A DNA stretch of 64,000 bases from Prochlorococcus sp. AG-347-I04 (GTDB taxonomy: Bacteria; Cyanobacteriota; Cyanobacteriia; PCC-6307; Cyanobiaceae), in NCBI GenBank assembly GCA_003281625.1, contig QCBL01000001.1, positions 62,001 to 126,000 on the forward strand, written 5' to 3'. A program made the position numbers and the translations under genes. Positions 45,946 through 54,358 of the stretch are shown here, one piece after another. Positions within the stretch are counted from its first letter, which is position 1. Every line of letters begins with the position of its first letter. The notes under the pieces were generated by a model that saw only the letters and a program-made list of their open reading frames with translations, searched no databases and was not told the DNA's origin.

Positions 45946-46083
45946 TTATTGCTTTTTAAAAATTGCATTTTGATTAGTCAACCAAAATAATCGAAAAACA
46001 AAAAATGATAATAATGCTCCAGAAAAGATTGCAGTAAAGAAGAATTCAGTTGTTAATTCTGAATTAAAAAAATATGAATACAC
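45946..46083 (-). CDS. Small membrane protein (45 aa)
   Basis: GTG start at 46083, 9 bases after the PsbN-like stop. Helix ELTTEFFFTAIFSGALLSFF then FRLFWLTNQNAIFKKQ. Probably co-transcribed with the PsbN-like gene. Confidence 0.5.
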   Translation of the reverse strand: MYSYFFNSELTTEFFFTAIFSGALLSFFVFRLFWLTNQNAIFKKQ

Positions 46084-46092
46084 TTATATTTC

Positions 46093-46308
46093 TCAGTGAA
46101 TATGTTCTGCTTCATTATGGTTGTGATGATTGTGACCATGAGCAATACCTAATTCATGCATTCTTGCATGTTCTTTAATTGTGTCTCTTAACTTATAAGA
46201 TGATGGTCCAACTGTTGTATAAATCCCATATCCGATTGAGCCAAATAATAGAATTCCAACACTACTCAAAAGTAGAAACAAGGTTGGATCTTTGATTGTT
46301 CCCAGCAT
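46093..46308 (-). CDS. PsbN-like protein with His-rich tail (71 aa)
   Basis: A membrane helix LFLLLSSVGILLFGSIGYGI runs into YTTVGPSSYKLRDTIKEHAR, close to PsbN's helix plus YTAFGxPSxxLRDPFEEH end. PsbN helps assemble photosystem II. This protein adds HGHNHHNHNEAEHIH, a His-rich tail not typical of PsbN that could bind a metal. I call it a paralogue, not psbN itself. Confidence 0.62.
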   Translation of the reverse strand: MLGTIKDPTLFLLLSSVGILLFGSIGYGIYTTVGPSSYKLRDTIKEHARMHELGIAHGHNHHNHNEAEHIH

Positions 46309-46659
46309 GTTCTATAAATAAACTACAAAATAAACATAAATATTTTTAAAGATTTGTTCAAGTACAAAATTTATAAAATAAGTAAGAAAAAAGCATTCTT
46401 AAATATAAAGATTAAACGCTTAGATTGTAATTAATACAATGAATATTAATATTAATAATCACTAAAATGATACTTTTAAAATGTTTTCCTTTGTAGAATA
46501 AATGACACTTTTAGGTTTTAATCTATTTAAATAGATTGATATTAAAGAATTTTATATTCTAAATTTGATTAAACGAAATTTACTCTAATTTGTATTATTT
46601 GATGTTGATTAAAATTAGACCTCTAGACTAATTTAGATTTAATTAAATGGTATTAGCAA
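46309..46659. other. 351-base AT-rich gap
   Basis: No ORF, terminator or motif I can support. It is the upstream region of both the PsbN-like gene (minus) and the 46660 gene (plus). Confidence 0.4.
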
Positions 46660-46833
46660 ATGGAAGTTTTGCTTTTTGCACTTTTTTTTATTAGTGCACT
46701 TATTTTCTTTATTGCAGGTAAAGATGATTTTGGAAGAACCGAAAATAAATTAATAATTAAAGATATAGAAAAGAAGAAGGTTGAAGAAGACGAAAACATC
46801 GAGCCTCCTGTAGGAGTCAAAAAAAAAGCATAA
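46660..46833 (+). CDS. Small membrane protein (57 aa)
   Basis: MEVLLFALFFISALIFFIAG, then a charged KDDFGRTENKL...KKKVEEDENIE tail. First of a short plus-strand series. Not recognised. Confidence 0.55.
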   Translation: MEVLLFALFFISALIFFIAGKDDFGRTENKLIIKDIEKKKVEEDENIEPPVGVKKKA

Positions 46834-46858
46834 TAAAAATAAAATTTAAAAAGTTATT

Positions 46859-47014
46859 ATGATTTATGGTTTTGCCTACCTAGGGATGGTTCTTGCTATT
46901 AGCGCAGGATGGATTTTTCTTGCAGTCTTAAAAAAACCTGATTTTATTGAAAAGCCACTTAGTGAACTAAAAAATAAAATAAGACCTTTCCTAAATCCAA
47001 AAGAAGATCAGTGA
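46859..47014 (+). CDS. Small membrane protein (51 aa)
   Basis: MIYGFAYLGMVLAISAGWIF then VLKKPDFIEKPLSELKNKIR and a soluble end. Its TGA overlaps a GTG start of the next ORF. Confidence 0.55.
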   Translation: MIYGFAYLGMVLAISAGWIFLAVLKKPDFIEKPLSELKNKIRPFLNPKEDQ

Positions 47015-47094
47015 AATTTGTTTTAATTTCATTGTTAATTGGATTTGGATCAAAGAAAGGAAATCCTGAAACAATTTCTTTGTTTGATGAATAA
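47011..47094 (+). CDS. Possible peptide (27 aa) coupled by GTGA
   Basis: GTG start inside the previous stop. MKFVLISLLIGFGSKKGNPE then TISLFDE. Coupling favours it; size does not. Confidence 0.3.
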   Translation: MKFVLISLLIGFGSKKGNPETISLFDE

Positions 47095-47162
47095 TGATTG
47101 GAACTATATCAGTCAACCAAAATTATGAAATTATTTAATAATTTTTTTAAATAATATTTAAA

Positions 47163-48137
47163 CTAGTTTTTAAGCAAACAATAAAAACAAGTTAATATCA
47201 AAGTAATAATATAAGAAATAATAGAATCAAATTTTGATAATTTTTTAGATTCTAAATTAGTGTATTTCCATTTTAATATTAATTTGCCGGTTATCAAATT
47301 CCTTGAAATCTCAGATCTGTTTTTTATATTTCCATGAGAGGATCTTTCAAAATTTTCTAGAGTGACATTTTTTTTATCCCACGGAACTAGGCATACAGTA
47401 GCTAATGATTCTTCATTAATCCCCTCTACTAAAAATCTATTGCCACTAATTTTTTTTATTTTATTAAATATGATTTTATTATTTTCTTGATTATTTTTTA
47501 TATAAGTTTTGACCTCTATAACTCTTCCAAAAATATCTTTATTTGCTACCATCACATCGGACTGATCGTCCCAATATTTTGAATTATCACTAATGATCTG
47601 AACTTCCTTATCAAATATTTCTTTTATTCTTCCTATACAAATTCTTAAATCTTGTCTATAGATTACTATCTGATTTAATTGTAGAATTGTCGGTTTTTTT
47701 TTATTAATAAATCGAAAGTAAACAGTATCTCCTTTTAAGATATTTGGTTCCATACTGTCATCTGCCAAATTAAGTGCAGAAACTTTTTTTAAATATATTG
47801 GTAATAATAGATTCCAAGCGCTTCTTTCCCCCGCAGTATGATATGTAATAATATCTCCCTCTTTTAAAAACTTCAGTTCTTGTTTTTTAAGCTTTTTAGT
47901 TAAAACTATTTCTCCATTTTTAAAATCTGGTAGCATGCCATCACCAACTAATATATAAAAAGCAATTCTTCTAGTAATTAGCAAAAAAGGAACCTTTAAA
48001 GTAAATAAAAAAATATTTCCTAAGTTTTTATCTTTATAATTTTTAAGTGCTTGAAATAATCTTAAGTAAACAAAAAATGGATTTGCAATAAAAACCCAAA
48101 TTAGAAATGAAAAAGTAAAAATATTATAGAATATCAT
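47163..48137 (-). CDS. Membrane protein with doubled S24/S26-peptidase-like domain
   Basis: 324 residues. Two N-terminal hydrophobic stretches, a C-terminal membrane helix, and between them two copies of the signal peptidase/LexA-type fold: VGDGMLPDFKNGEIV...EGDIITYH (about residues 74-111) and ADDSMEPNILKGDTVYF...NQIVIYR (about 137-172), then RICIGRIKEI with a possible general-base Lys and ISDNSKYWDD. Only the second copy keeps the Ser; the first has Gly. Last gene of the Hsp70 operon, overlapping the TPR gene by 4 bases. A membrane peptidase or a binding relative of one. Confidence 0.65.
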   Translation of the reverse strand: MIFYNIFTFSFLIWVFIANPFFVYLRLFQALKNYKDKNLGNIFLFTLKVPFLLITRRIAFYILVGDGMLPDFKNGEIVLTKKLKKQELKFLKEGDIITYHTAGERSAWNLLLPIYLKKVSALNLADDSMEPNILKGDTVYFRFINKKKPTILQLNQIVIYRQDLRICIGRIKEIFDKEVQIISDNSKYWDDQSDVMVANKDIFGRVIEVKTYIKNNQENNKIIFNKIKKISGNRFLVEGINEESLATVCLVPWDKKNVTLENFERSSHGNIKNRSEISRNLITGKLILKWKYTNLESKKLSKFDSIISYIITLILTCFYCLLKN

Positions 48138-50134
48138 AATTTTTCTTTGCAGTATTTGTTAAAAGCTTTTTGATAACTTTTACCACCTAATTCATAAGCA
48201 ATCTTAAAATTATTACAGGCATCATCAAATTTTTTAATTCTTAAAAATGAATAACCTTTCATAGAATAAGCTGAGGCTGCACGATCATCTTTTGTAGAAT
48301 ATTTAATTGCTAAGTCATAATAAATAATGCCTTCTTGGTACTTTTTACTATTAAAATACAAATCACCAAGCAATATATATACAATCCAATTTTTCTTATC
48401 TAGAGATAGATATTTAAAAAAATCCTTTTCAGCAGAATCAAAATCTTCCAATTTCAAATAAGCTCTTCCTCTTCCAAGATAAGCATTAGAAAAGTCAACT
48501 TCTAATTTAATTGCTTTGGTATATGCTTCGATTGAAGTTTCATAAATTTTCTTTCTAAACAAATTATCTCCAAGTAGCTGATATGCATCTGTTTTTTCAA
48601 AATTTTCAAAGTTCCCAGATGTTATTTTTTTTATATAAAAAATTGATTCATCAAAATTTTCTAAATTGTAGAGAGATAAAGCTAAGGAATAAATAGCTTC
48701 AAAAAAATTGGGATCCAGAGTTAAAGCTTTTTTATAATATGCAATAGCAGATTCATAATTTTTGTCCTTAAAATTTTTATCACCTCTAAAAAGAAAATCT
48801 GATTTATTATCGCCTTTCTGAATTTCTAAATTTTCAATAAATTTCTGATTTAAATTATTATATTGTTTGTCATAAATAAATAATAGTAAAGCTACTAAGC
48901 TAAGACCTAAAAATGTTTTGATGATAAAAAAAGTATTTGACTTTAAATAAAATTTAAAATCTTTAAAAAATGTATTGATGATTTTTTTATCCTTTTTATT
49001 CTTATTATTATTTCTAACTTCAGAAAAGTTTTTATATTTTTCTTCAAAAGATTTTGATTTGGTTTTGGATTTAGATTTTAATTCAGTTTTTGAATTTATT
49101 TTCTTATTCTTAAATTTAGTTCTTTTGACCTTTATTTTTGCTCCGGCTAAAGTTAGTGCGTTTATATCTTTGCTAATCAAATCTTTTATTTCTGAAACTT
49201 CAAAAAATAATCTTTTTAGATCTATTAATATTTCAAGAGATAAATCAATATCCAGATTAGAAATATTTCCAACAAGTGTTCTAAGGACAATTGCTAAATT
49301 CCTACTTTGTAAATGAATAAGCCCTCTTCTTTCAAAATTGATTTGGATCGGTTTTACATATTTTACCCATTCACTAATGGATTTAATTAACTTATCTGTC
49401 ATTAAACCAAGAGAAATACTTCCTTTATAAAATTTAGGAGAAATATACTTTTCTATAGCGTCAATTTGCATTGATATTTTAACTTCTCCTTCATCAATAA
49501 TTTGTTTCGCATTTAATTCATATCTATCCACTAATTCTGGGAGTAAGGTATATTCATTTTTGCTATCAGAATATAAGTCATTAATTATGTTTGAAAACAA
49601 ATTAGAATATTCAGAAATAGTTAATTTATCAAAGAATTTGTTAATTGTTGATATGTAAAATCTCCTCAAATTATTTAATTCTTCATTTAGTTCTTTCGCT
49701 CCTTGCACCAGTTTTATATTGCATATTTTTCTATCCTGGTTAATTGCTTCAAGTACTTTTTTGGTATCAATAAAATCGAAAAAAATAATCAGTTTTTTTA
49801 TTAAAAATAAACCATCTTCATTTAAATCTGAATTTAAAATTGAATAAGCAAAAAAATTAGCCGCTGATAAATTAGTTAAATCGAAATCAATTTTATTTAT
49901 ATTTACATTTTTTATAGATTTTAAAATTCTATCTAGATTTTTATTATCTTCTCCTAAAAACCAAGAACATTCTGCAAAAATTCTTCTCTTAGGACTACTT
50001 AAAACAAGTCTAGCTGAGTTAATTTTTGATGAATCATTATTGAGAAGAGCTTCTTCAGCAAGTTTTAATAACTTTCTTTTGTTGTCAGTAGTTTTTGCTT
50101 TTAATAAATAAAAAGGATTATCATTTAAATCCAT
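48134..50134 (-). CDS. Membrane TPR protein with J-like N-terminus (putative Hsp70 cochaperone)
   Basis: 666 residues. The N-terminus NPFYLLKAKTTDNKRKLLK followed by ARLVLSSPKRRIFAECSWF matches the NPFxhLgl...A...L.dP.rRhxxExxWF layout of degenerate J-like domains, but there is no HPD. A helical domain follows, then a Lys/Ser-rich linker (about 333-385), a membrane helix (about 404-425, FLGLSLVALLLFIY) and about six TPR units (430-660). It lies between the Hsp70 and peptidase genes, with an 8-base gap and a 4-base overlap. Confidence 0.68.
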   Translation of the reverse strand: MDLNDNPFYLLKAKTTDNKRKLLKLAEEALLNNDSSKINSARLVLSSPKRRIFAECSWFLGEDNKNLDRILKSIKNVNINKIDFDLTNLSAANFFAYSILNSDLNEDGLFLIKKLIIFFDFIDTKKVLEAINQDRKICNIKLVQGAKELNEELNNLRRFYISTINKFFDKLTISEYSNLFSNIINDLYSDSKNEYTLLPELVDRYELNAKQIIDEGEVKISMQIDAIEKYISPKFYKGSISLGLMTDKLIKSISEWVKYVKPIQINFERRGLIHLQSRNLAIVLRTLVGNISNLDIDLSLEILIDLKRLFFEVSEIKDLISKDINALTLAGAKIKVKRTKFKNKKINSKTELKSKSKTKSKSFEEKYKNFSEVRNNNKNKKDKKIINTFFKDFKFYLKSNTFFIIKTFLGLSLVALLLFIYDKQYNNLNQKFIENLEIQKGDNKSDFLFRGDKNFKDKNYESAIAYYKKALTLDPNFFEAIYSLALSLYNLENFDESIFYIKKITSGNFENFEKTDAYQLLGDNLFRKKIYETSIEAYTKAIKLEVDFSNAYLGRGRAYLKLEDFDSAEKDFFKYLSLDKKNWIVYILLGDLYFNSKKYQEGIIYYDLAIKYSTKDDRAASAYSMKGYSFLRIKKFDDACNNFKIAYELGGKSYQKAFNKYCKEKL

Positions 50135-50142
50135 TTGTAGTT

Positions 50143-52629
50143 TTAACCCCTCAAAATATTTGCATCATCCAACATATTCTCGTCATCATCATATATAACT
50201 AAACCCCAGAGAGAATTAAGAATTTTTCTTAAATTCATAATATTTTCTTTAAATATCATTTCATTACCCTCAGCTATTAGTTTTCTATAATTCTCCTTAT
50301 CTAAAAAGAGATGAGGTGAATTTTCAAATTCCTTAAATTTTCTAATAATAAATTCATCTTGACGCCAAAGAATTTTAAAATTTATTTGATGAATTTGATT
50401 TAAAGATAATTCAAAATTATTATTATCCAGTTCTATATTTTTACTTGCTGAATTATAAAGAGTTTCAATTTTTTCTGATTCAGATGTAGTTGAATATTCT
50501 TTTGAATAATTATTAAAGTTATTCATAGCTTTTTTTAAATCTAATTTACGAATATCTTTTAGATATTCTTGCCTTACTTCAGCAAGTAATTTTTTGCTCT
50601 CTTGAACATTTTCTAATGATTTTTGAACATCCTCGGGATCATTCGCATTGACTTTATTTCTACTTATGTAATCAATTTTCTGTTTAGCTTTATAGATTTT
50701 TTCATCTGTTATTACTGTTTCAAGCTGTTCTAAGCGCACCATAAGATTATCTACTTGATCTTGAGCTAAGTCATACATCGTTTCGGAGGTGTACTTACCA
50801 TCTTGAATAGAATAAAAATTTTTATTATTGAATATTTCGCCAATTGAAGGTATTTTCAATCCAATTACTATATTCCCAGAATCTAAGATTTCAAATTCAC
50901 ATTCTAAATCTGCACCTACAGGAATAAATCCTTCGTAAAAATCATTTCCAGTTATTTCCAAATTTCCAATATATCTATTGTCATATATTGGTGATTTTAT
51001 TTCTCCTTCCCAAAGCTTTATTTTTATAAATCCAGTTTTACCTGCCTGAAGAGATTGACTTGTTTTAAAAATCTTTTTTACTTTTTTTGGGAGAAGATCA
51101 CCTTCTTTGACAATAAAATCAAGGGTAGAGTTTCCGCCTAATCTATCAAGGACTTCTACACCAATTGAGTGGGATGCTGGTATTCCATCAATAGATGCTG
51201 CTGTTTTAGTAATAGCAATCTCATTATTTTTTATTTTGATTTCAGTTCCATTTTCATCGAAAAGTGAAGCCACAAATCTATTTATGCCACTTTTATAAAG
51301 TTGCAACTCTAATGAAATGCCATCTTCAACTTTTATCCTTCCTGATGACCATCCAGTGTCTTTACTTTTAATTTCCAATTCAATATTTTTAGGCGCATCT
51401 TTCTCTAGAGAAACTCTAATCCTTGATTGTTTAGATGGAGTTCTGGCTAAGTAGTTAAATTTTAAGCTCAATTCGCCAATATCATTAATCTCTGCAGAAC
51501 TTCGTTTTCGTTCTCTATTTATAGAATCCCAATCAATAGATTCTGCAAATATTGATGCCCCTTCTGATACTGCAGTCATGGGATTTAATTCTGTACTTCC
51601 TTCAATATCTAGGGATGATGTAATTCTGTCCCTGAGAGGTTTATAGTTTGTCGGTCCCCCAATAAATACAATCTTTTCTATATCCTCCTCGGCTAAACCA
51701 ACTTTTTTTAATGTTTGTCTAATTGAATCAATTGCTTGCTCCAAATATTCCTCAATAATTGCATTAAAAATTTTTCTATCAATTGGAATATCTAGATATA
51801 GAGGCTCTCCATCAAGATCATTCAATCTTATTTCATTTTCTGAAAGAGTAATTAAAGAATTATGTTTTGAAGAAAGTTCTATTTTTGCTTTTTCAGCAGC
51901 CCAATTACACAACTTAATCAGAGTTGCATAATCCTTCATATCAGAAAAATCTTTAGGTAGGACAAAGTTCTCCTCTAGCCACGGTTTTATAACTTCTTTA
52001 ACTAATAATCTATCGAAATCTCTCCCTCCACACATCGCAATACCTCCATGAGAAAGGAGCGATACAGACCCATCTATACTCTCAGCAATAGCAATATCTA
52101 AAGTACCTCCACCAAGATCAAATATCAAAAAAATACCATCTGAGTTATCTGACCTCATTACACTCATCACAGCTGCAATAGGTTCTTGCATAAGAGCAAC
52201 TTTTCCTATGCCTGCCATAGAAGCAGCCTTTAATGTAGCTGTTTTTTGTATTTGATTAAAAGCTGCTGGGACTGTTATTACGGAAAATGTATCATCTGAA
52301 TTTCTCATTTCTTCTGGTAGATAACCATATAAAACACTTAAGATTTCTGAAGAACATTCTTCTGGCGTTTTGCTTAATTCCAATGCTGGAAATTCTATTT
52401 TTGTACTTGTCCCCATAAAACGCTTAAAAAGTTTTGCAGTATTTTCGGAGTTAAAAGGTTCATTATCATAAGCTCTTTGTCCATAATATTTTGTTCTTTT
52501 ATTCATAAAAATTACTGAGGGAGTTATATCGTTTTGCTCTGGACTTTTCCAAATCTTTACTTTATCTCCATCAAAAGAAGAGATAGAACTATTAGTGGTG
52601 CCTAAATCAATTCCAATGAAATTTTTCAT
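50143..52629 (-). CDS. Hsp70 (DnaK)-family protein with a long atypical C-terminus
   Basis: 828 residues against about 640 for DnaK. The ATPase domain is complete: FIGIDLGTTNSSISSFDG, LMQEPIAAVMSV, IFDLGGGTLDIAIAES and KIVFIGGPTNYKPLRDR. Beyond about residue 385 the sequence leaves the DnaK pattern: a beta-rich region with VGADLECEFEIL, then a long helical segment to the end (LEQLETVITDEKIYKAKQ onward). It follows the GrpE-like gene by 2 bases. Presumably a dedicated chaperone, not the housekeeping DnaK. Confidence 0.88.
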   Translation of the reverse strand: MKNFIGIDLGTTNSSISSFDGDKVKIWKSPEQNDITPSVIFMNKRTKYYGQRAYDNEPFNSENTAKLFKRFMGTSTKIEFPALELSKTPEECSSEILSVLYGYLPEEMRNSDDTFSVITVPAAFNQIQKTATLKAASMAGIGKVALMQEPIAAVMSVMRSDNSDGIFLIFDLGGGTLDIAIAESIDGSVSLLSHGGIAMCGGRDFDRLLVKEVIKPWLEENFVLPKDFSDMKDYATLIKLCNWAAEKAKIELSSKHNSLITLSENEIRLNDLDGEPLYLDIPIDRKIFNAIIEEYLEQAIDSIRQTLKKVGLAEEDIEKIVFIGGPTNYKPLRDRITSSLDIEGSTELNPMTAVSEGASIFAESIDWDSINRERKRSSAEINDIGELSLKFNYLARTPSKQSRIRVSLEKDAPKNIELEIKSKDTGWSSGRIKVEDGISLELQLYKSGINRFVASLFDENGTEIKIKNNEIAITKTAASIDGIPASHSIGVEVLDRLGGNSTLDFIVKEGDLLPKKVKKIFKTSQSLQAGKTGFIKIKLWEGEIKSPIYDNRYIGNLEITGNDFYEGFIPVGADLECEFEILDSGNIVIGLKIPSIGEIFNNKNFYSIQDGKYTSETMYDLAQDQVDNLMVRLEQLETVITDEKIYKAKQKIDYISRNKVNANDPEDVQKSLENVQESKKLLAEVRQEYLKDIRKLDLKKAMNNFNNYSKEYSTTSESEKIETLYNSASKNIELDNNNFELSLNQIHQINFKILWRQDEFIIRKFKEFENSPHLFLDKENYRKLIAEGNEMIFKENIMNLRKILNSLWGLVIYDDDENMLDDANILRG

Positions 52630-52631
52630 AA

Positions 52632-52967
52632 TTAATTAAGTCCAATCAAAACCGTACCACTTCTTTCAAGCAAATCACCACACATAACAACTGGCTCTAA
52701 CATTTTTGTAATTACAAGCTCTTCGCAACCTTTAAACTCCTCAATATTAATTGCTTTAACAGGCATCCCAATATCAAATTTACTATCTTCTAAGTTAACA
52801 AGTTTAATATTTAAAGTTTCTAGAATATTCTCCAATTTATCGTTAAACCATAAAACTTTCCTATTAAATTTTTCTTGATCAGTTATGTCTCTATCTTCTA
52901 TTAATTCTTCAGTAAATTTTGACAATCGCCAAGATTCAATAGCAAGATCAATTATTTGGTTCTTCAA
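52632..52967 (-). CDS. Small GrpE-like protein (putative nucleotide exchange factor)
   Basis: 111 residues. A helical N-terminus (FTEELIEDRDITDQEKFNRK) and a beta-rich end, FDIGMPVKAINIEEFKG and LVITKMLEPVVMCGDLLERS, then GTVLIG, resembling the GrpE beta domain (FDP...V...V...G...R.A.V.V). Much shorter than GrpE (about 200). The position directly before an Hsp70 gene strengthens the call; sequence alone is weak. Confidence 0.5.
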   Translation of the reverse strand: MKNQIIDLAIESWRLSKFTEELIEDRDITDQEKFNRKVLWFNDKLENILETLNIKLVNLEDSKFDIGMPVKAINIEEFKGCEELVITKMLEPVVMCGDLLERSGTVLIGLN

Positions 52968-53036
52968 CTTTAAATTTTTTCAATAATAATAAACTATAAA
53001 TTTAAATTTGGATTCTAAATTAAAAGAATTAAATAT

Positions 53037-54143
53037 TTATGCAGCTAAATTTCTATAACGTCCGAATTGTGGTTCAAATAACATTTTCACTGTTCCAACT
53101 GGACCATTTCTATGTGTCGTGACTATTAATTCTGCTATACCCCTATCTTCAGTATCTGGATCATAATATTCATCTCTATAAAGCATTACGATAATATCTC
53201 CATAATCTTCAAGCACTTCAGAATCTCTAAGGTCAGATAACATTGGTCTGCAATTTTCTCTTTCTTCGACACCTCGCGATATAGGTGTAGTAATTAATAC
53301 AGGTACATTAAGCTCTTTTGCTAAACTTTTAAGCTCCCTAGTATTTGTTTCTAATTGAGCTTGATAATCATCTAAGTTTGAACGCTCCATCATGTGATAA
53401 GAATCAATTACTATTAGCCCTAAATTTTTCTCATCATTGGTCAAAGATATCTTCCTACATCTATTTTTTATTTCATCAATTGAGATGGCTTTTTTGTCCT
53501 CTAAAAATATTGGAAGAGCTTCAAGTTTTGTATTCTTTTCATGAACTAGTTCCCACTCCTCAGAAGTAAATCTTCCTGTTCTTATTCGACCAATTTCTAT
53601 ACCAACCTCCATACCTAATAACCTGTATGCCAATTCTTCTTTACTCAAATCAAACCCGAAGAAACATACAGGAAGATTTTGACCTGAAATATTTCTAGCT
53701 AATTGCAAAGCCAATGAAGTTTTTCCCATAGATGGGCGTCCCGCAAAAGCGATCAAATCTCCTCTTCTTAATCCTTGAGTCATCGCATCAAAATCTAAGA
53801 ATGAAGTAGGTATACCAGCCGTAGAATTTCCTAATGCAATATTCTCAATTTCAGTAAAGTTTCTTTTGAGAAGATATTTTAAACTTGTAAAATCACAAAT
53901 CTCTTCTCTATTTTCAATAGATTCCTCAGTTTTGTTCGATTCAGATTTATCAGTTAAGTCTCTTAGCTTTTGGATGTATTTTACTTCAATTAATTTTGCC
54001 TTACTAATTTTGATTCCTAGTTTTAATGATATCTCCTTAAGAGTAAGAGGTTCTTTACCATCAATTCCAAACCTCAATTTCACTACTTCTTTTTCCTCTT
54101 TAGTTAAACTTTCAAACCAAGTAGCTAAATCTTTTTTATCCAT
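53037..54143 (-). CDS. Sigma-70 region-4-like HTH fused to a DnaB-type RecA ATPase
   Basis: 368 residues. Residues about 8-62 (LTKEEKEVVKLRFGIDGKEP, LTLKEISLKLGI, IQKLRDL) follow sigma-70 region 4.2. From about 105 the DnaB C-terminal domain: AGIPTSFLDFDAMTQGLRRG, Walker A GRPSMGKTS (about 135-143), Walker B LGLIVIDSYHMM, and RPMLSDLRDSEVLEDYGDII, YRDEYYDPDTE, TTHRNGPVGTVK. DnaB's own N-terminal domain is missing. First gene of the Hsp70 operon (69-base gap). A helicase paralogue or a KaiC-like regulator. Confidence 0.72.
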   Translation of the reverse strand: MDKKDLATWFESLTKEEKEVVKLRFGIDGKEPLTLKEISLKLGIKISKAKLIEVKYIQKLRDLTDKSESNKTEESIENREEICDFTSLKYLLKRNFTEIENIALGNSTAGIPTSFLDFDAMTQGLRRGDLIAFAGRPSMGKTSLALQLARNISGQNLPVCFFGFDLSKEELAYRLLGMEVGIEIGRIRTGRFTSEEWELVHEKNTKLEALPIFLEDKKAISIDEIKNRCRKISLTNDEKNLGLIVIDSYHMMERSNLDDYQAQLETNTRELKSLAKELNVPVLITTPISRGVEERENCRPMLSDLRDSEVLEDYGDIIVMLYRDEYYDPDTEDRGIAELIVTTHRNGPVGTVKMLFEPQFGRYRNLAA

Positions 54144-54201
54144 TATTATTAAAATCTGTTTTACTTTTATAATTGACTTCTAGAAAAAAACAATAGCAAT
54201 T
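54144..54201. promoter_or_regulatory. 58-base divergent promoter region of the chaperone cluster
   Basis: The only intergenic space between the minus-strand Hsp70 operon and the plus-strand HTH unit. A TATAAA-like box reads toward the minus operon. Both units must start here, so they are likely co-regulated. Confidence 0.5.
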
Positions 54202-54357
54202 ATGAAAAATTATATTATTTCGGGACAAGTTGATACTTACAGAATAAAAATAAATTTATTTGCTTCATCTCCCATTAGTGCGATAAATGTCTTTAAAAAT
54301 AAATATCCAAATGCAGAAGATGTTTATGTGATTCAAGATTTATTCAAAGATAAATAA
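54202..54357 (+). CDS. Small protein (51 aa) divergent from the chaperone operon
   Basis: MKNYIISGQVDTYRIKINLF then ASSPISAINVFKNKYPNAED, a beta-beta-alpha-like mini-fold. Ends one base before the next gene. Not recognised. Confidence 0.6.
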   Translation: MKNYIISGQVDTYRIKINLFASSPISAINVFKNKYPNAEDVYVIQDLFKDK

Positions 54358-54358
54358 A

